From: Peterkaempfera bronchialis
Lineage (GTDB): Bacteria > Actinomycetota > Actinomycetes > Streptomycetales > Streptomycetaceae
DNA: 64,000 bases
Assembly (NCBI RefSeq): GCF_003258605.2
Contig: NZ_CP031264.1
Location: 1,550,001 to 1,614,000 of the forward strand
Direction: 5' to 3'
The position numbers and the translations under genes are program-made. This document shows positions 15,201 to 22,486 of this stretch, piece by piece. Every line of letters starts with the position of its first letter. The stretch's first letter is position 1. The notes beneath the pieces were generated by a model. That model searched no databases and had not been told where the DNA came from. It saw nothing but the letters and a program-made list of their open reading frames with translations.

Positions 15201-15248
15201 CCGCACCTCGGGACGGCTGGTGCGGCCCTCACGCGGCACTGCCGACAT
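12246..15248 (-). CDS. glnE: Glutamine synthetase adenylyltransferase/adenylyl-removase
   Basis: About 1,000 residues, full length for GlnE. Two nucleotidyltransferase domains are visible: an N-terminal de-adenylylase (GMGKCGGRELNYISDVDVIF) and a C-terminal adenylyltransferase (AMGRFGGHELGYGSDADVLF), each followed by the helical GlnE regulatory domain with GPGGLRDVEF or GRGGLADVEW. It sets glutamine synthetase I activity according to nitrogen status. The start is ambiguous: GGAGG at about 15265 serves either GTG 15254 or ATG 15248. It converges on the PAP2 gene with only 16 bases between. No adenylylatable glnA lies in the window. Confidence 0.95.
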   Translation of the reverse strand: MSAVPREGRTSRPEVRLARRGFTDPGTALRLLGEPALGGLEQDSVLLDALAATADPDLALLGLSRMAEALGADERRRLLDTLTTAKPLRDRLLGVLGTSAALGDHLARHPGDWHALVTFEVRDMHPGPEDFLAALRDGVRRRGTADAADALRLGYRRCVLAIAARDVTGSTDLAQTAAELADLAGATLRAALEIAGEEDPEAARACRLAVIGMGKCGGRELNYISDVDVIFVAEPAGDAEEQQALRAATRLASRMMRLCSDTTGEGTIWPVDANLRPEGRNGPLVRTLASHLAYYQRWAKTWEFQALLKARPVAGDADLGREYLDAVTPLVWKAADRENFVADVQQMRRRVVDSIPSAEVDRELKLGPGGLRDVEFSVQLLQLVHGRTDSTLHSPNTLQALAELSAGGYVGRTDAASLDAAYRFLRTLEHRIQLYRLRRTHLLPRDEADLRRLGRSLGFRTDPVKELDRVWKRHAMEVRRLHEKLFYRPLLDAVARLAPGEAGLSPQAARARLEALGYADPAAALRHLSALASGVSRKAAIQRTLLPVLLGWFADSADPDAGLLNFRRVSDALGATPWYLRLLRDEGATAEYLARVLSAGRLAPDLLLRAPEAVAMLGDPDGLVPRGRAGLQQEVLAAVGRAGSASDGVVAARSVRRRELFRTAAADLLGRLGDDPSTAVDAAGEALTDLNAATLEGALRAAVDGWQGTAEEELPTRIAVIAMGRFGGHELGYGSDADVLFVHDPLPGADEATAARAARTVCNELRTLLAAPSTEPPLLVDADLRPEGRQGPLVRTLASYAAYYRRWSHAWESQALLRAEPVAGDAELGERFRELIDPLRYPADGVDDADLREIRRIKARVESERLPRGADPTTHFKIGRGGLADVEWTVQLLQLQHGHLVPELRTTRTRAALAVAREAELIEQEDAEVLDAAWVLATRVRNAVMLVRGRPGDSFPVDVRELGGVARYLGYGGGHAGAMVDDYRRTTRRARAAVERIFYG

Positions 15249-15473
15249 CTCCACGGCGATCACCCCTCCGTCCACCACGGCTACCGGCTCCGAGCCTAGA
15301 GCCCCGGCCCCGCGCTGGCAGGACCGGCTCGGCAACGGACTGCTGCCGTTCGCCGACTCGTCACCGCCCGACCCGGCGGCGGAGCGAGGACGGAGAAGGG
15401 AGCCGGGAGCGGCGGCGGGGACCGGGTGGTGCTGGACGGACGGACGCCCACTCCTCGCAACCGGCGGGGCGGG

Positions 15474-16628
15474 TCAGCGGGTGAGGGCGGCGAAGGGGAC
15501 CGGGGCGGTGGTGGGCTGGGGTTCGGGGTGGGCCGGGTGGGTCCAGAGGCCCGCGTCGGCCAGCAGGGGCAGCACGCCCTCGCCGAACCAGTAGGCCTCC
15601 TCGACGTGGGGGTGCCCGGAGAGGATGAACTCGTCGATGCCGAGCCGGTGGTACTCGGTGATCCGTTCCGCGACCTCGGCATGGCTGCCCACCAGCGCGG
15701 TCCCGGCGCCGCCCCGGACCAGCCCGATCCCCGCCCAGAGGTTCGGTGCGACCTCCAGCCCGTCCCGGCCGCCGCCGTGCAGGGCGAGCATGCGCCGCTG
15801 CCCCTCGGACTCGCTGCGCGCCAGCCCCGCCTGGACGGCCTGGACGGTCTCCGGGGCGAAGCCGTCCAGCAGCCGCCGGGCCTCGGCCCATGCCTGGTCG
15901 GCGGTGTCCCGGGTGATGACGTGCAGCCGGATGCCGAAGCGGACGGTGCGGCCCGCCCGCCCCGCCAGGCGGCGGATCCAGGCGATCTTCTCGGCGACCT
16001 GCGCCGGCGGTTCGCCCCAGGTGAGGTAGACGTCGCTGTGGCGGGCCGCGACATCCCCGGCGGCGGGCGAGGAGCCGCCGAAGTAGACCTCCGGGACGGG
16101 GTCGGGCAGCCGGCCGAGCCGGGCCTGCTCGACCCGCAGGTGGTCTCCGGTGAAGTCGACCGTGCCGCCCTGCCACAGGGCTCGGACGATCTCCAGGAAC
16201 TCGCCGGTCCTGGCGTAGCGGGCGTCCTTGTCCAGGAAGTCGCCGTATGCCCGCTGCTCATGGCTCTCGCCGCCGGTGACCACGTTCAGCAGCAGCCTGC
16301 CGCCGCTGTGCCGCTGGAAGGTGGTGGCCATCTGGGCGGCGAGGGTGGGGGCGACCAGGCCGGGGCGGAAGGCGACCAGGAACTTCAGCCGCTCGGTCTC
16401 CCGGGCGAGCATGGCGGTGGTGAGCCAGGCGTCCTCGCACCAGGCGCCGGTGGGGGTGAGGGCGCCGGTGAAGCCCAACTCCTCGGCGGCGCGGGCGACC
16501 TGGGTGAGGTAGCCGAGGGTGGCGGGGCGTTGGCCGCCCGCAGCCGCTGCGGGCAGGCCGTGCCCGCCTCCGACCACATGGCGGCTGTCGCCGTAGGTGG
16601 GCAGGAACCAGTGGAAGGTCAGGGCCAC
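15474..16628 (-). CDS. ssuD: FMNH2-dependent alkanesulfonate monooxygenase
   Basis: 384 residues, bacterial luciferase-like fold, typical SsuD length and motifs (LTFHWFLPTYGDSR at the N-terminus, RFLLNVVTGG-like GRLLLNVVTGGESHEQRAYGDF, PEVYFGGSSPAA). It oxidises alkanesulfonates with O2 and FMNH2 to aldehyde and sulfite, releasing sulfur for assimilation. It is the last gene of a five-gene operon, 45 bases after the SfnB-like gene; reduced flavin should come from the NADPH:FMN reductase encoded upstream. GTG start at 16628 with GGAGA six bases before. Confidence 0.9.
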   Translation of the reverse strand: MALTFHWFLPTYGDSRHVVGGGHGLPAAAAGGQRPATLGYLTQVARAAEELGFTGALTPTGAWCEDAWLTTAMLARETERLKFLVAFRPGLVAPTLAAQMATTFQRHSGGRLLLNVVTGGESHEQRAYGDFLDKDARYARTGEFLEIVRALWQGGTVDFTGDHLRVEQARLGRLPDPVPEVYFGGSSPAAGDVAARHSDVYLTWGEPPAQVAEKIAWIRRLAGRAGRTVRFGIRLHVITRDTADQAWAEARRLLDGFAPETVQAVQAGLARSESEGQRRMLALHGGGRDGLEVAPNLWAGIGLVRGGAGTALVGSHAEVAERITEYHRLGIDEFILSGHPHVEEAYWFGEGVLPLLADAGLWTHPAHPEPQPTTAPVPFAALTR

Positions 16629-16673
16629 GGGGGTCTCCGGGGGTGGGGATGCGGGCGGGCGTACGGGCGGCGG

Positions 16674-17897
16674 TCAGAGCAGGCCGTGGCGGGGCGGCCG
16701 GGTGCCGTTGAGCAGGTAGCGGCCGATGTGCTGGACCTTCCAGCGGGCCGGGTCGTGCAGGGTGTGGGTGCGGGCGTCGCGCCAGTGGCGGTGGAGGCCG
16801 AGGCTGTCCAGGGCGGCGCGGGTACCGGCCAGTTCGAAGAGGGCGCTGCCGGTGTCGACCGCCGTGGTGGCGGCATGGGCCTTGGCGGCGGCCACGGCGA
16901 TGGACGCCTCGGCGGCGGTGTCGTCGGTGAGGTCGGCCGTGGCGGTGTCCACCGCGCGGGCGGCCGCGGTCAGCAGTGCCTCGGTGGCGCGCAGTTGGAT
17001 GCCCAGTTCGCCGAAGCGCTGGATCAGCAGCGGGTCCTCGGCGGCGGTCGCCACGCCGCTCTCGAACCAGGGGCGGCTCCTGGTACGGACGAACTCGGCG
17101 GCCTCGGCCAGGGCTGCGGCGGCGATGCCGGTGTCGATGGCGGTGTGCAGCAGTTGGGCGACGGCGCCATGCAGTTGGGGCCCCTGGAAGGTCAGGTGGT
17201 GGGGGACGACGCGGTCGGCCGGGATGCGGACCCCCTCCAGTCGGACGGTGCCGCTGGCGGTGGTGCGCTGGCCCATGCCGTCCCAGTCGTCGGCGACGGT
17301 CAGCCCGGGGGCGTCGCGCGGCACATAGGCGACCTGGAGGGTGCCGTCCTCGGCCCGGGCGAGGACGGGGATCCAGTGCGCGAAGAGGGCGCCGGTGCAG
17401 TAGTGCTTGACGCCGGTGAGCAGGTGGGAGCCGTCCGCCGCCGGGGTGAGCCGGGTGCGGATGTCCTGGATGTGCCGGGTACCGGCCTCGGACTGGGCGT
17501 TGCCGAGCCGGCGCCCGGCCAGCACCTCGCGGTGGAAGAACTCCTGCTGCGCGGGGGTGCCCTGGCGGCGCAGCACCCCCACATAGACGAAGTGGCTCTG
17601 CGGGATCTGGGCGAGGCTGGGGTCGGCGGTGGCCAGCAGGCGGAAGACCTCGGCCAGGGTCTCGGCCCTGACGTCGGCTCCGCCGTGGGCGGCGGGCACG
17701 GTGATGCCGAGCAGACCGGAGGCGGAGAGGCGCTCGACCTCGGCGTACGGGAGCCTGCGGTCCCGGTCGCGCTCTGCGGCTCCGGCGCGGAACTCGTCGG
17801 CCAGCCGCGCGGCCACGGCCAGCGCTTCGGCGTCGTCGGCGATCACCCGTGCGGGGTCGGCTGCGGTCGCGGTGCGGACGGGGGCGGGGGCGGTCAC
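16674..17897 (-). CDS. sfnB: SfnB-family acyl-CoA dehydrogenase-like sulfur acquisition oxidoreductase
   Basis: 407 residues with the acyl-CoA dehydrogenase fold (RLSASGLLGITVPAAHGGAD; LPQSHF-like AQIPQSHFVYVGVLR; DDWDGMGQRTTASG; C-terminal ARTHTLHDPARWKVQHIGRY). The HTLHDP and GMGQR signatures point to the SfnB/DszC group, flavin-dependent oxygenases linked to sulfone and thiophene sulfur use, not beta-oxidation. GTG start at 17897 with AGGAG six bases upstream. It lies 29 bases after the FMN reductase gene in the same operon. The substrate is not evident. Confidence 0.85.
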   Translation of the reverse strand: MTAPAPVRTATAADPARVIADDAEALAVAARLADEFRAGAAERDRDRRLPYAEVERLSASGLLGITVPAAHGGADVRAETLAEVFRLLATADPSLAQIPQSHFVYVGVLRRQGTPAQQEFFHREVLAGRRLGNAQSEAGTRHIQDIRTRLTPAADGSHLLTGVKHYCTGALFAHWIPVLARAEDGTLQVAYVPRDAPGLTVADDWDGMGQRTTASGTVRLEGVRIPADRVVPHHLTFQGPQLHGAVAQLLHTAIDTGIAAAALAEAAEFVRTRSRPWFESGVATAAEDPLLIQRFGELGIQLRATEALLTAAARAVDTATADLTDDTAAEASIAVAAAKAHAATTAVDTGSALFELAGTRAALDSLGLHRHWRDARTHTLHDPARWKVQHIGRYLLNGTRPPRHGLL

Positions 17898-17926
17898 GGG
17901 GTTCTCCTGCGTCGTGGGGGCGGCGG

Positions 17927-18487
17927 TCAGCCGGCGGCGGCGAGGGCCGGGGCCGGGACCGGCCGGAGGGCGGCGGAGAACTGGTCGACCAGCCGGCCCA
18001 GGATGGCCTCGGTGCCGGGCTCGACGGCGGTGGTGCCGTCCTCCCGTACGGTGATGTGCCGGTCCAGGACGAACCAGCCCGGGACGATGTGCAGCGCCCC
18101 CATGGAGGAGAGCACCGGCCGCAGCGCGTAGTCGACGGCCAGGGCGTGCGCGGTGGAGCCTCCGGTGGCCAGCGGCAGCACGGTCTTGTCCGCCAGCGCG
18201 TACTGCGGCAGCAGGTCGAGCAGCGACTTCAGCAGGCCGGAGTAGGCGGCCTTGTAGACGGGGGTGCCGATGACCACGCCGTCGGCCTGGTGGAAGAGTG
18301 CGGCGGCGCGGACCACCTCGGGGTGGCTCGTGTCCGCGCCGAGCAGGGCTTCGGCGGGCAGCGTGCGGGCGTCGAGGGGTATCACGTGGTGGCCCTGGGC
18401 GGTGAGCCGCGCATCGAGGTGGCGGAGCAGCCGGGCGGTGCGGGAGGTGGCGGAGGGGCTTCCGGAGACGGACAGGACGGTGGCCAT
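17927..18487 (-). CDS. NADPH-dependent FMN reductase (SsuE/MsuE-like)
   Basis: 186 residues with the flavodoxin-like FMN reductase fold: VLSVSGSPSATSRTARLL (phosphate loop), ADGVVIGTPVYKAAYSGLLK and LPLATGGSTAHALAVDYALRPVL. It supplies FMNH2 to the two luciferase-like monooxygenases and two acyl-CoA-dehydrogenase-like oxygenases of the operon. The ATG at 18487 is preferred; a longer frame upstream is only translation of the 9-bp repeat array. Confidence 0.9.
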   Translation of the reverse strand: MATVLSVSGSPSATSRTARLLRHLDARLTAQGHHVIPLDARTLPAEALLGADTSHPEVVRAAALFHQADGVVIGTPVYKAAYSGLLKSLLDLLPQYALADKTVLPLATGGSTAHALAVDYALRPVLSSMGALHIVPGWFVLDRHITVREDGTTAVEPGTEAILGRLVDQFSAALRPVPAPALAAAG

Positions 18488-18526
18488 GGGGATTCTCGCC
18501 TTCGCGGCAGGAGGAGCGGCAGGGGG

Positions 18527-18580
18527 TGACAGCAGTGACATCAGTGACAGCAGTGACAGGGGTGACAGGAGTGACATCAG
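18527..18580. repeat. Six tandem 9-bp TGACAnnnG units inside the sulfur operon
   Basis: Units start at 18527, 18536, 18545, 18554, 18563 and 18572 (TGACAGCAG, TGACATCAG and variants). They fill the 150-base gap between the DszC-like and FMN reductase genes, the widest gap in the operon. Confidence 0.75.
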
Positions 18581-18637
18581 GGGCAGAAGGGCGCCGGGTG
18601 CACCGCCCGGGACGGCGGGCGCACCCGGCGCGGGCGG

Positions 18638-19858
18638 TCAGGAGTACCAGGTGGGCTCGGGGATCTCGTCGGTGAGGACGAACCGGCCGACCTCGCGGCG
18701 CTTGTAGGCGACCGGGTCGTGCAGGGTGTGGGTGCGGACATTGCGCCAGAAGCGGTCCAGGCCCTCGGCGGCGGCGGTGGCGCGGGCGCCGGTGACCTCG
18801 AAGATGCGGTGGGTGACCTCCAGGGCGACATCGGTGGCCCGCGCCTTCACGGCGGCGACCCGGACCTCGAACTCGCCCCGGCTGCGGGCGGTCACGGCGT
18901 CCGGGTCGTCATGGAGCCGCTGCCCCTCCTCGGCGATCCGGTCGGCCAGCGCCTCGGCGGCCCAGAGCTTGGCGGTGAGGTCGCCGTAGGCGTCGATGAC
19001 ATAGGGCTCGTCGACGGCCTGCTCATAGCCGCCGTGCAGCCAGGAGCGGGACTTGGTGCGGGTGTAGGTGGCGGCGGTCTCCAGCGCTCCGGCGGCGATG
19101 CCCAGGTAGAAGTTGGCGAAGACCAGCTGGATGGTGGGCACGTTCAGGGTGTTGTAGACGCGCGGCTGGAACTGCTTGTCGACATAGCCGGCGGCCGAGG
19201 CCCAGGGGACGCGGACGCCGTCGATGGTGACGCTGCCGCTCTCGGTGAGGCGCTGGCCGATGTTGTCCCAGTCGTCGTGGAAGGTCAGACCCTGGCTGTC
19301 GGACGGGACGATGGCGAAGACATGCTGGTCGGTGCCGTCCAGGACGCCTTCCAGCACGGTGACGTCGGAGACCCGGCTGCCGGTGGAGAAGGTCTTGCGG
19401 CCGGTGAAGACCAGGGTGTCGCCCTCGTCCCGGACCACGACATCGCGGTCGCGCGGGTTGACGGCCCCGCCGAAGAACCACTGCCGGCGGGCGGCCTCGG
19501 CCTCCACCTGCTCCCACTGCTCGCGGGTGCCGACCAGCCGGGCGGCCCAGTTCCAGAGGTAGTGGTAGCCCAGCAGTTGGGCGATGGAGCCGTCCGCCTT
19601 GGCCACCTCACGTACGACGCGGTAGGCGGTGGGCCAGTCCTGTCCACCGCCGCCGTGCTGGACCGGGCCCAGCAGGGTGACCAGGCCGGAGTCCTTCAGC
19701 AGCCGGACCTCGGCGTGCGGGGTGGCACCGGCCCGGTCGCGGGCGGCGGCGTCGGTGGCCAGGACGGCGGCGACCTCGGCGGCGCGGTCGATCCAGCCCT
19801 GGGTACCGGTCGGGGCCGGGCGGGTCTGCCAGTCGGCCGGGGTGGCGGTGGTGCTCAT
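18638..19858 (-). CDS. DszC/SfnB-like flavin-dependent oxygenase (acyl-CoA dehydrogenase fold)
   Basis: 406 residues, acyl-CoA dehydrogenase fold with DszC-like features: QLLGYHYLWNWAARLVG, FFGGAVNPRD, FTGRKTFSTGS, FHDDWDNIGQRLTESGS and C-terminal RTHTLHDPVAYKRREVGRF. DszC oxidises dibenzothiophene to the sulfone; relatives act on other thio-compounds. It is probably an FMNH2-dependent S-oxygenase. ATG at 19858 with AGGAGA seven bases upstream. It is the second structural gene of the operon, a paralogue of the sfnB-like gene at 16674. Confidence 0.87.
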   Translation of the reverse strand: MSTTATPADWQTRPAPTGTQGWIDRAAEVAAVLATDAAARDRAGATPHAEVRLLKDSGLVTLLGPVQHGGGGQDWPTAYRVVREVAKADGSIAQLLGYHYLWNWAARLVGTREQWEQVEAEAARRQWFFGGAVNPRDRDVVVRDEGDTLVFTGRKTFSTGSRVSDVTVLEGVLDGTDQHVFAIVPSDSQGLTFHDDWDNIGQRLTESGSVTIDGVRVPWASAAGYVDKQFQPRVYNTLNVPTIQLVFANFYLGIAAGALETAATYTRTKSRSWLHGGYEQAVDEPYVIDAYGDLTAKLWAAEALADRIAEEGQRLHDDPDAVTARSRGEFEVRVAAVKARATDVALEVTHRIFEVTGARATAAAEGLDRFWRNVRTHTLHDPVAYKRREVGRFVLTDEIPEPTWYS

Positions 19859-19937
19859 GGGGGCTCTCCTCTTCGGGGGTGCGGCTGAGGGCGTGGCGTG
19901 CGGCTGCGGGCGTGGCGTGCGGCTGCGGGCGTACGGG

Positions 19938-21071
19938 TCAGGCCAGGGCTGCGGCGGCCGGGTCCGGCTCGGCGGGGGTCTGCGCCTCCAGCTCGCGTAC
20001 CAGCGGCAGCACCCTCCGGCCGAAGTACTCGACCTCCTCCAGGTAGTGCAGGAAGCCGAGCAGGAAGAGGTCCACGCCGAGCCGCTTGTAGGCGACGATC
20101 CGCTCCGCGATCTGCTCCGGGGTGCCGATCAGGCCTGTGCGGAAGCCGTCGTTGTACTGGACCAGGTCCTCGAAGGAGGAGTCCTGCCACATGCCCCTGC
20201 CGTCGGCGGTGGACTGCCCGGCCTGCCGGACGGCGGCGCCGAAGCCGTGCACCGCCTCGGTGTCGGCCTTGGCGACGATCTCCCGCAGCACCTCGCGGGC
20301 CTCGGCCTCGGTGTCCCGGGCGATCAGGAAGCCATTGAGGCCGAAGCGCGGTGCGGGGCGTCCGGCCAGCTTGGCGGCGGCGGCGATGTCGCCGAGCTGC
20401 TCGGTGACGCCGTCGAAGTCGCGGCCGTTGCTGAAGTACCAGTCGGAGACCCGTCCGGCCATCGCGCGGGCGGCGGTGGAGTTGCCGCCCTGGAAGATCT
20501 CCGGGTGCGGGCGGCCGGGGCTGCCGAGCGGCTTGGGCTTGAGGGAGAAGTCGCGGATGCGGTAGAAGTCACCGGCCAGTTCCGCGTGGTCCTCGGTCCA
20601 GATGGCGCGCAGCGCCCGGATGAACTCCTCCGAGCGGCGGTAGCGCTCGTCGTGCTCCAGCCAGGGCTCGCCCAGCGCGGTGAACTCGCCCTTGAACCAG
20701 CCGCTGACGACATTCACGGCGAACCGGCCGCCGGAGAGGTGGTCGGCGGTGGCGCCCAGCTTGGCCAGCACGCCGGGGTGCCAGAGTCCCGGGTGGACGG
20801 CGGCGATGACCTTCAGCCGCTCGGTGGCCAGCAGCAGCGCCAGGCTGAAGCTGGTGGACTCGTGCTGGTACTCGGCGCCGTAGCTGGCCATGTAGCGGAC
20901 CTGGCTCAGCGCGTAGTCGAATCCGCTGTTCTCCGCCAGCACGGCCAGCTCGCGGTTGTAGTCGTAGCCCCAGTCGGTGCGCTGCTCGATCCTGCTGGTG
21001 ACCAGGCCACCGCTGACATTGGGCACCCAGTAGGCGAAACGCACGGGTTCGGAGGACGGCGGGACGGACAT
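19938..21071 (-). CDS. sfnG: Dimethyl sulfone monooxygenase, SfnG-like
   Basis: 377 residues, luciferase-like flavin monooxygenase. SfnG features include FAYWVPNVSGGLVTSRIEQR at the start, AVHPGLWHPGVLAKL, NVVSGWFKGEF and PEIFQGGNSTAAR. SfnG converts dimethyl sulfone to methanesulfinate with FMNH2. ATG at 21071 (GGGAG before it) is chosen over an upstream ATG that would add ten residues. It is the first structural gene after the leader peptide; the 175 bases between leader and sfnG hold short GC-rich inverted repeats that could form attenuator structures. Confidence 0.9.
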   Translation of the reverse strand: MSVPPSSEPVRFAYWVPNVSGGLVTSRIEQRTDWGYDYNRELAVLAENSGFDYALSQVRYMASYGAEYQHESTSFSLALLLATERLKVIAAVHPGLWHPGVLAKLGATADHLSGGRFAVNVVSGWFKGEFTALGEPWLEHDERYRRSEEFIRALRAIWTEDHAELAGDFYRIRDFSLKPKPLGSPGRPHPEIFQGGNSTAARAMAGRVSDWYFSNGRDFDGVTEQLGDIAAAAKLAGRPAPRFGLNGFLIARDTEAEAREVLREIVAKADTEAVHGFGAAVRQAGQSTADGRGMWQDSSFEDLVQYNDGFRTGLIGTPEQIAERIVAYKRLGVDLFLLGFLHYLEEVEYFGRRVLPLVRELEAQTPAEPDPAAAALA

Positions 21072-21246
21072 CGGGGACTCCCGGTACAGGAAAGTGGGCA
21101 TGGCGGAACAGCACCCGGAGATTCATCGGGAAAGCCCGGAAAAAGGGCCGGGTGAATCAGGGGAGGAAGAAAGGGAAGGAGCGCACCGGCGGCGTGGGCC
21201 TGGTCCCGGTCACGGGGTGGCGGCGGCGTGGTGGCAGGGCCGGAAC

Positions 21247-21333
21247 TCAGGCTCCGCAGCAGCAACAGAAGGCGCTGGAGACACGCGCGAGGTCGACATG
21301 GCGTCGCCGCGTGAGGTCCTGTCGCATCTTCAT
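21247..21333 (-). CDS. Cysteine-rich leader peptide of the sulfur operon
   Basis: A 28-residue ORF: MKM, then RRRHVDLARVSS, then AFCCCCGA and stop. Four consecutive Cys codons (TGT TGC TGC TGC) sit three codons before the stop. The RRxHVDLxRV core followed by Cys residues matches the putative leader peptides found before sulfur genes in actinobacteria. In mycobacteria, leaderless polycysteine ORFs are known cysteine-responsive attenuators. No Shine-Dalgarno is visible; a TTGACG/TTCAAT promoter places the transcript start at the A of the ATG (21333), so it is probably leaderless. Inference: ribosomes stalling on the Cys codons when cysteine is scarce switch on sfnG and the genes downstream. 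Confidence 0.85.
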   Translation of the reverse strand: MKMRQDLTRRRHVDLARVSSAFCCCCGA

Positions 21334-21340
21334 GGGAAGG

Positions 21341-21370
21341 ATTGAACCAAGCCGGCCCCCTGTCCGTCAA
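21341..21370 (-). promoter_or_regulatory. Promoter of the leader peptide and sulfur operon
   Basis: On the minus strand, -35 TTGACG (21370-21365), an 18-base spacer, then -10-like TTCAAT (21346-21341). Seven bases separate the -10 from the ATG of the leader peptide, so transcription should start at or within a base of the start codon. Confidence 0.6.
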
Positions 21371-21410
21371 GAAAATCGGGGACGCGAAAAGCCGCCGCAA
21401 TCCTTTGGCC

Positions 21411-21446
21411 AGGGAATACGCGGCGATTCGGTATCCACGATTCCCT
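21411..21446. promoter_or_regulatory. Inverted repeat, candidate LysR-type binding site
   Basis: Perfect 7-bp arms, AGGGAAT (21411-21417) and ATTCCCT (21440-21446), lie 22 bases apart between the divergent lysR gene and the sulfur operon promoter. This is where LysR regulators normally bind; which site is bound is inference. Confidence 0.4.
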
Positions 21447-21493
21447 GATAGGGTTTCCCTTCAGGACCGGGCCGGGGAGGGGCGGACACCGCT

Positions 21494-22486
21494 GTGCGGA
21501 TCGAGCAGCTGGAGTACATCACCGCGGTCACCCGGCTGGGCTCGCTGCGCCGCGCCGCCGAGGAACTGCACATCTCGCAGCCCGCCCTCAGCGAGACGGT
21601 GCGCAATCTGGAGCGCGAACTCGGCGTCGACCTGCTCGACCGCAGGCGCTCCGGAGCCAGGATCAGCGACGAGGGCAGCGAGCTGCTGCCGCATATCGTC
21701 GGCGTGCTGGACGCGGTCGACCGGCTCCGCCGTGCCGCCCACGACCAGCATCTGACCAGCCGCATGGTGCGTCTCGGCACGGTCAACGCCGCCACCGTCC
21801 CGCTGCTGGTGCCCACCGTGCGCGCCTTCCGCGAGGCCCACCCGGGCACCCAGGTGGAGGTGGTCGGGGCGCAGCAGGCCGAGATCCACCGCGCGCTGCT
21901 GGAAGGCAGCCTCGACCTGGGGCTGGTGAACTATCTGCGGGGCGACGACCTGCCCCCGGACTTCCAGGCCACCGAGCTGCTGCGCGGGCGGCCGGTGGTC
22001 TGCATGCGGCCCGACAGCCCGCTGGCCGCGCTCCCGGCGGTCCGGGTGGCCGATCTGCTCCGGGAACCGCTGATCGTGATGCGGGCCGGGTATGTGATGC
22101 ACCGTTATGTGCACCGCCTGCTGGCGGACCGCACCCCCGCCTTCTCCTACTCCACCGACGGTGCGGAGATGGGCAAGCTCATGGTCGCCGAAGGGCTCGG
22201 CGCCACGGTGCTGCCCGACTTCAGCGTCACCGGGGACCCGCTGGAGCGGCTGGGGGCGATCACCCACCGGCCGCTCGCGGACGACGACACCGACGTCCTG
22301 CTGGTCCTCCAGCGCCGCCGGTCGGGCACCGTGCCGCGGGCGGCCCGCAGTCTGCACGAGAGCTTCGTACGGTGCGCCGAGCAGTACCGCCGCAGCCCGG
22401 CCGGCGGTCAGCCGCCGGCGTCCCCGAGTTCCCCGAGTTCCCCGAGTTCTGCGGGGACGGCGGCGCCGAGGGCGTCAAGGAGCTGA
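21494..22486 (+). CDS. LysR-family transcriptional regulator of the sulfur operon (predicted)
   Basis: 330 residues. The N-terminal LysR helix-turn-helix is clear (MRIEQLEYITAVTRLGSLRR, AAEELHISQPALSETVRNLE) and is followed by the periplasmic-binding-protein-like effector domain (about residues 90-300). GTG start at 21494 after GGGAGGGG. Its divergent position from the leader-sfnG operon suggests it controls sulfur scavenging as CysB/Cbl or SfnR do elsewhere. The C-terminus is a low-complexity SPSSPSSPSS tail, encoded by 9-bp repeats that overlap the end of the convergent DUF302 gene by 79 bases. Confidence 0.9.
   Translation: MRIEQLEYITAVTRLGSLRRAAEELHISQPALSETVRNLERELGVDLLDRRRSGARISDEGSELLPHIVGVLDAVDRLRRAAHDQHLTSRMVRLGTVNAATVPLLVPTVRAFREAHPGTQVEVVGAQQAEIHRALLEGSLDLGLVNYLRGDDLPPDFQATELLRGRPVVCMRPDSPLAALPAVRVADLLREPLIVMRAGYVMHRYVHRLLADRTPAFSYSTDGAEMGKLMVAEGLGATVLPDFSVTGDPLERLGAITHRPLADDDTDVLLVLQRRRSGTVPRAARSLHESFVRCAEQYRRSPAGGQPPASPSSPSSPSSAGTAAPRASRS

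Noticed and set aside
21094-21345. Plus-strand ORF over the sulfur leader region
   Set aside because: Charged low-complexity translation with no family; the antisense 28-residue leader explains the region.
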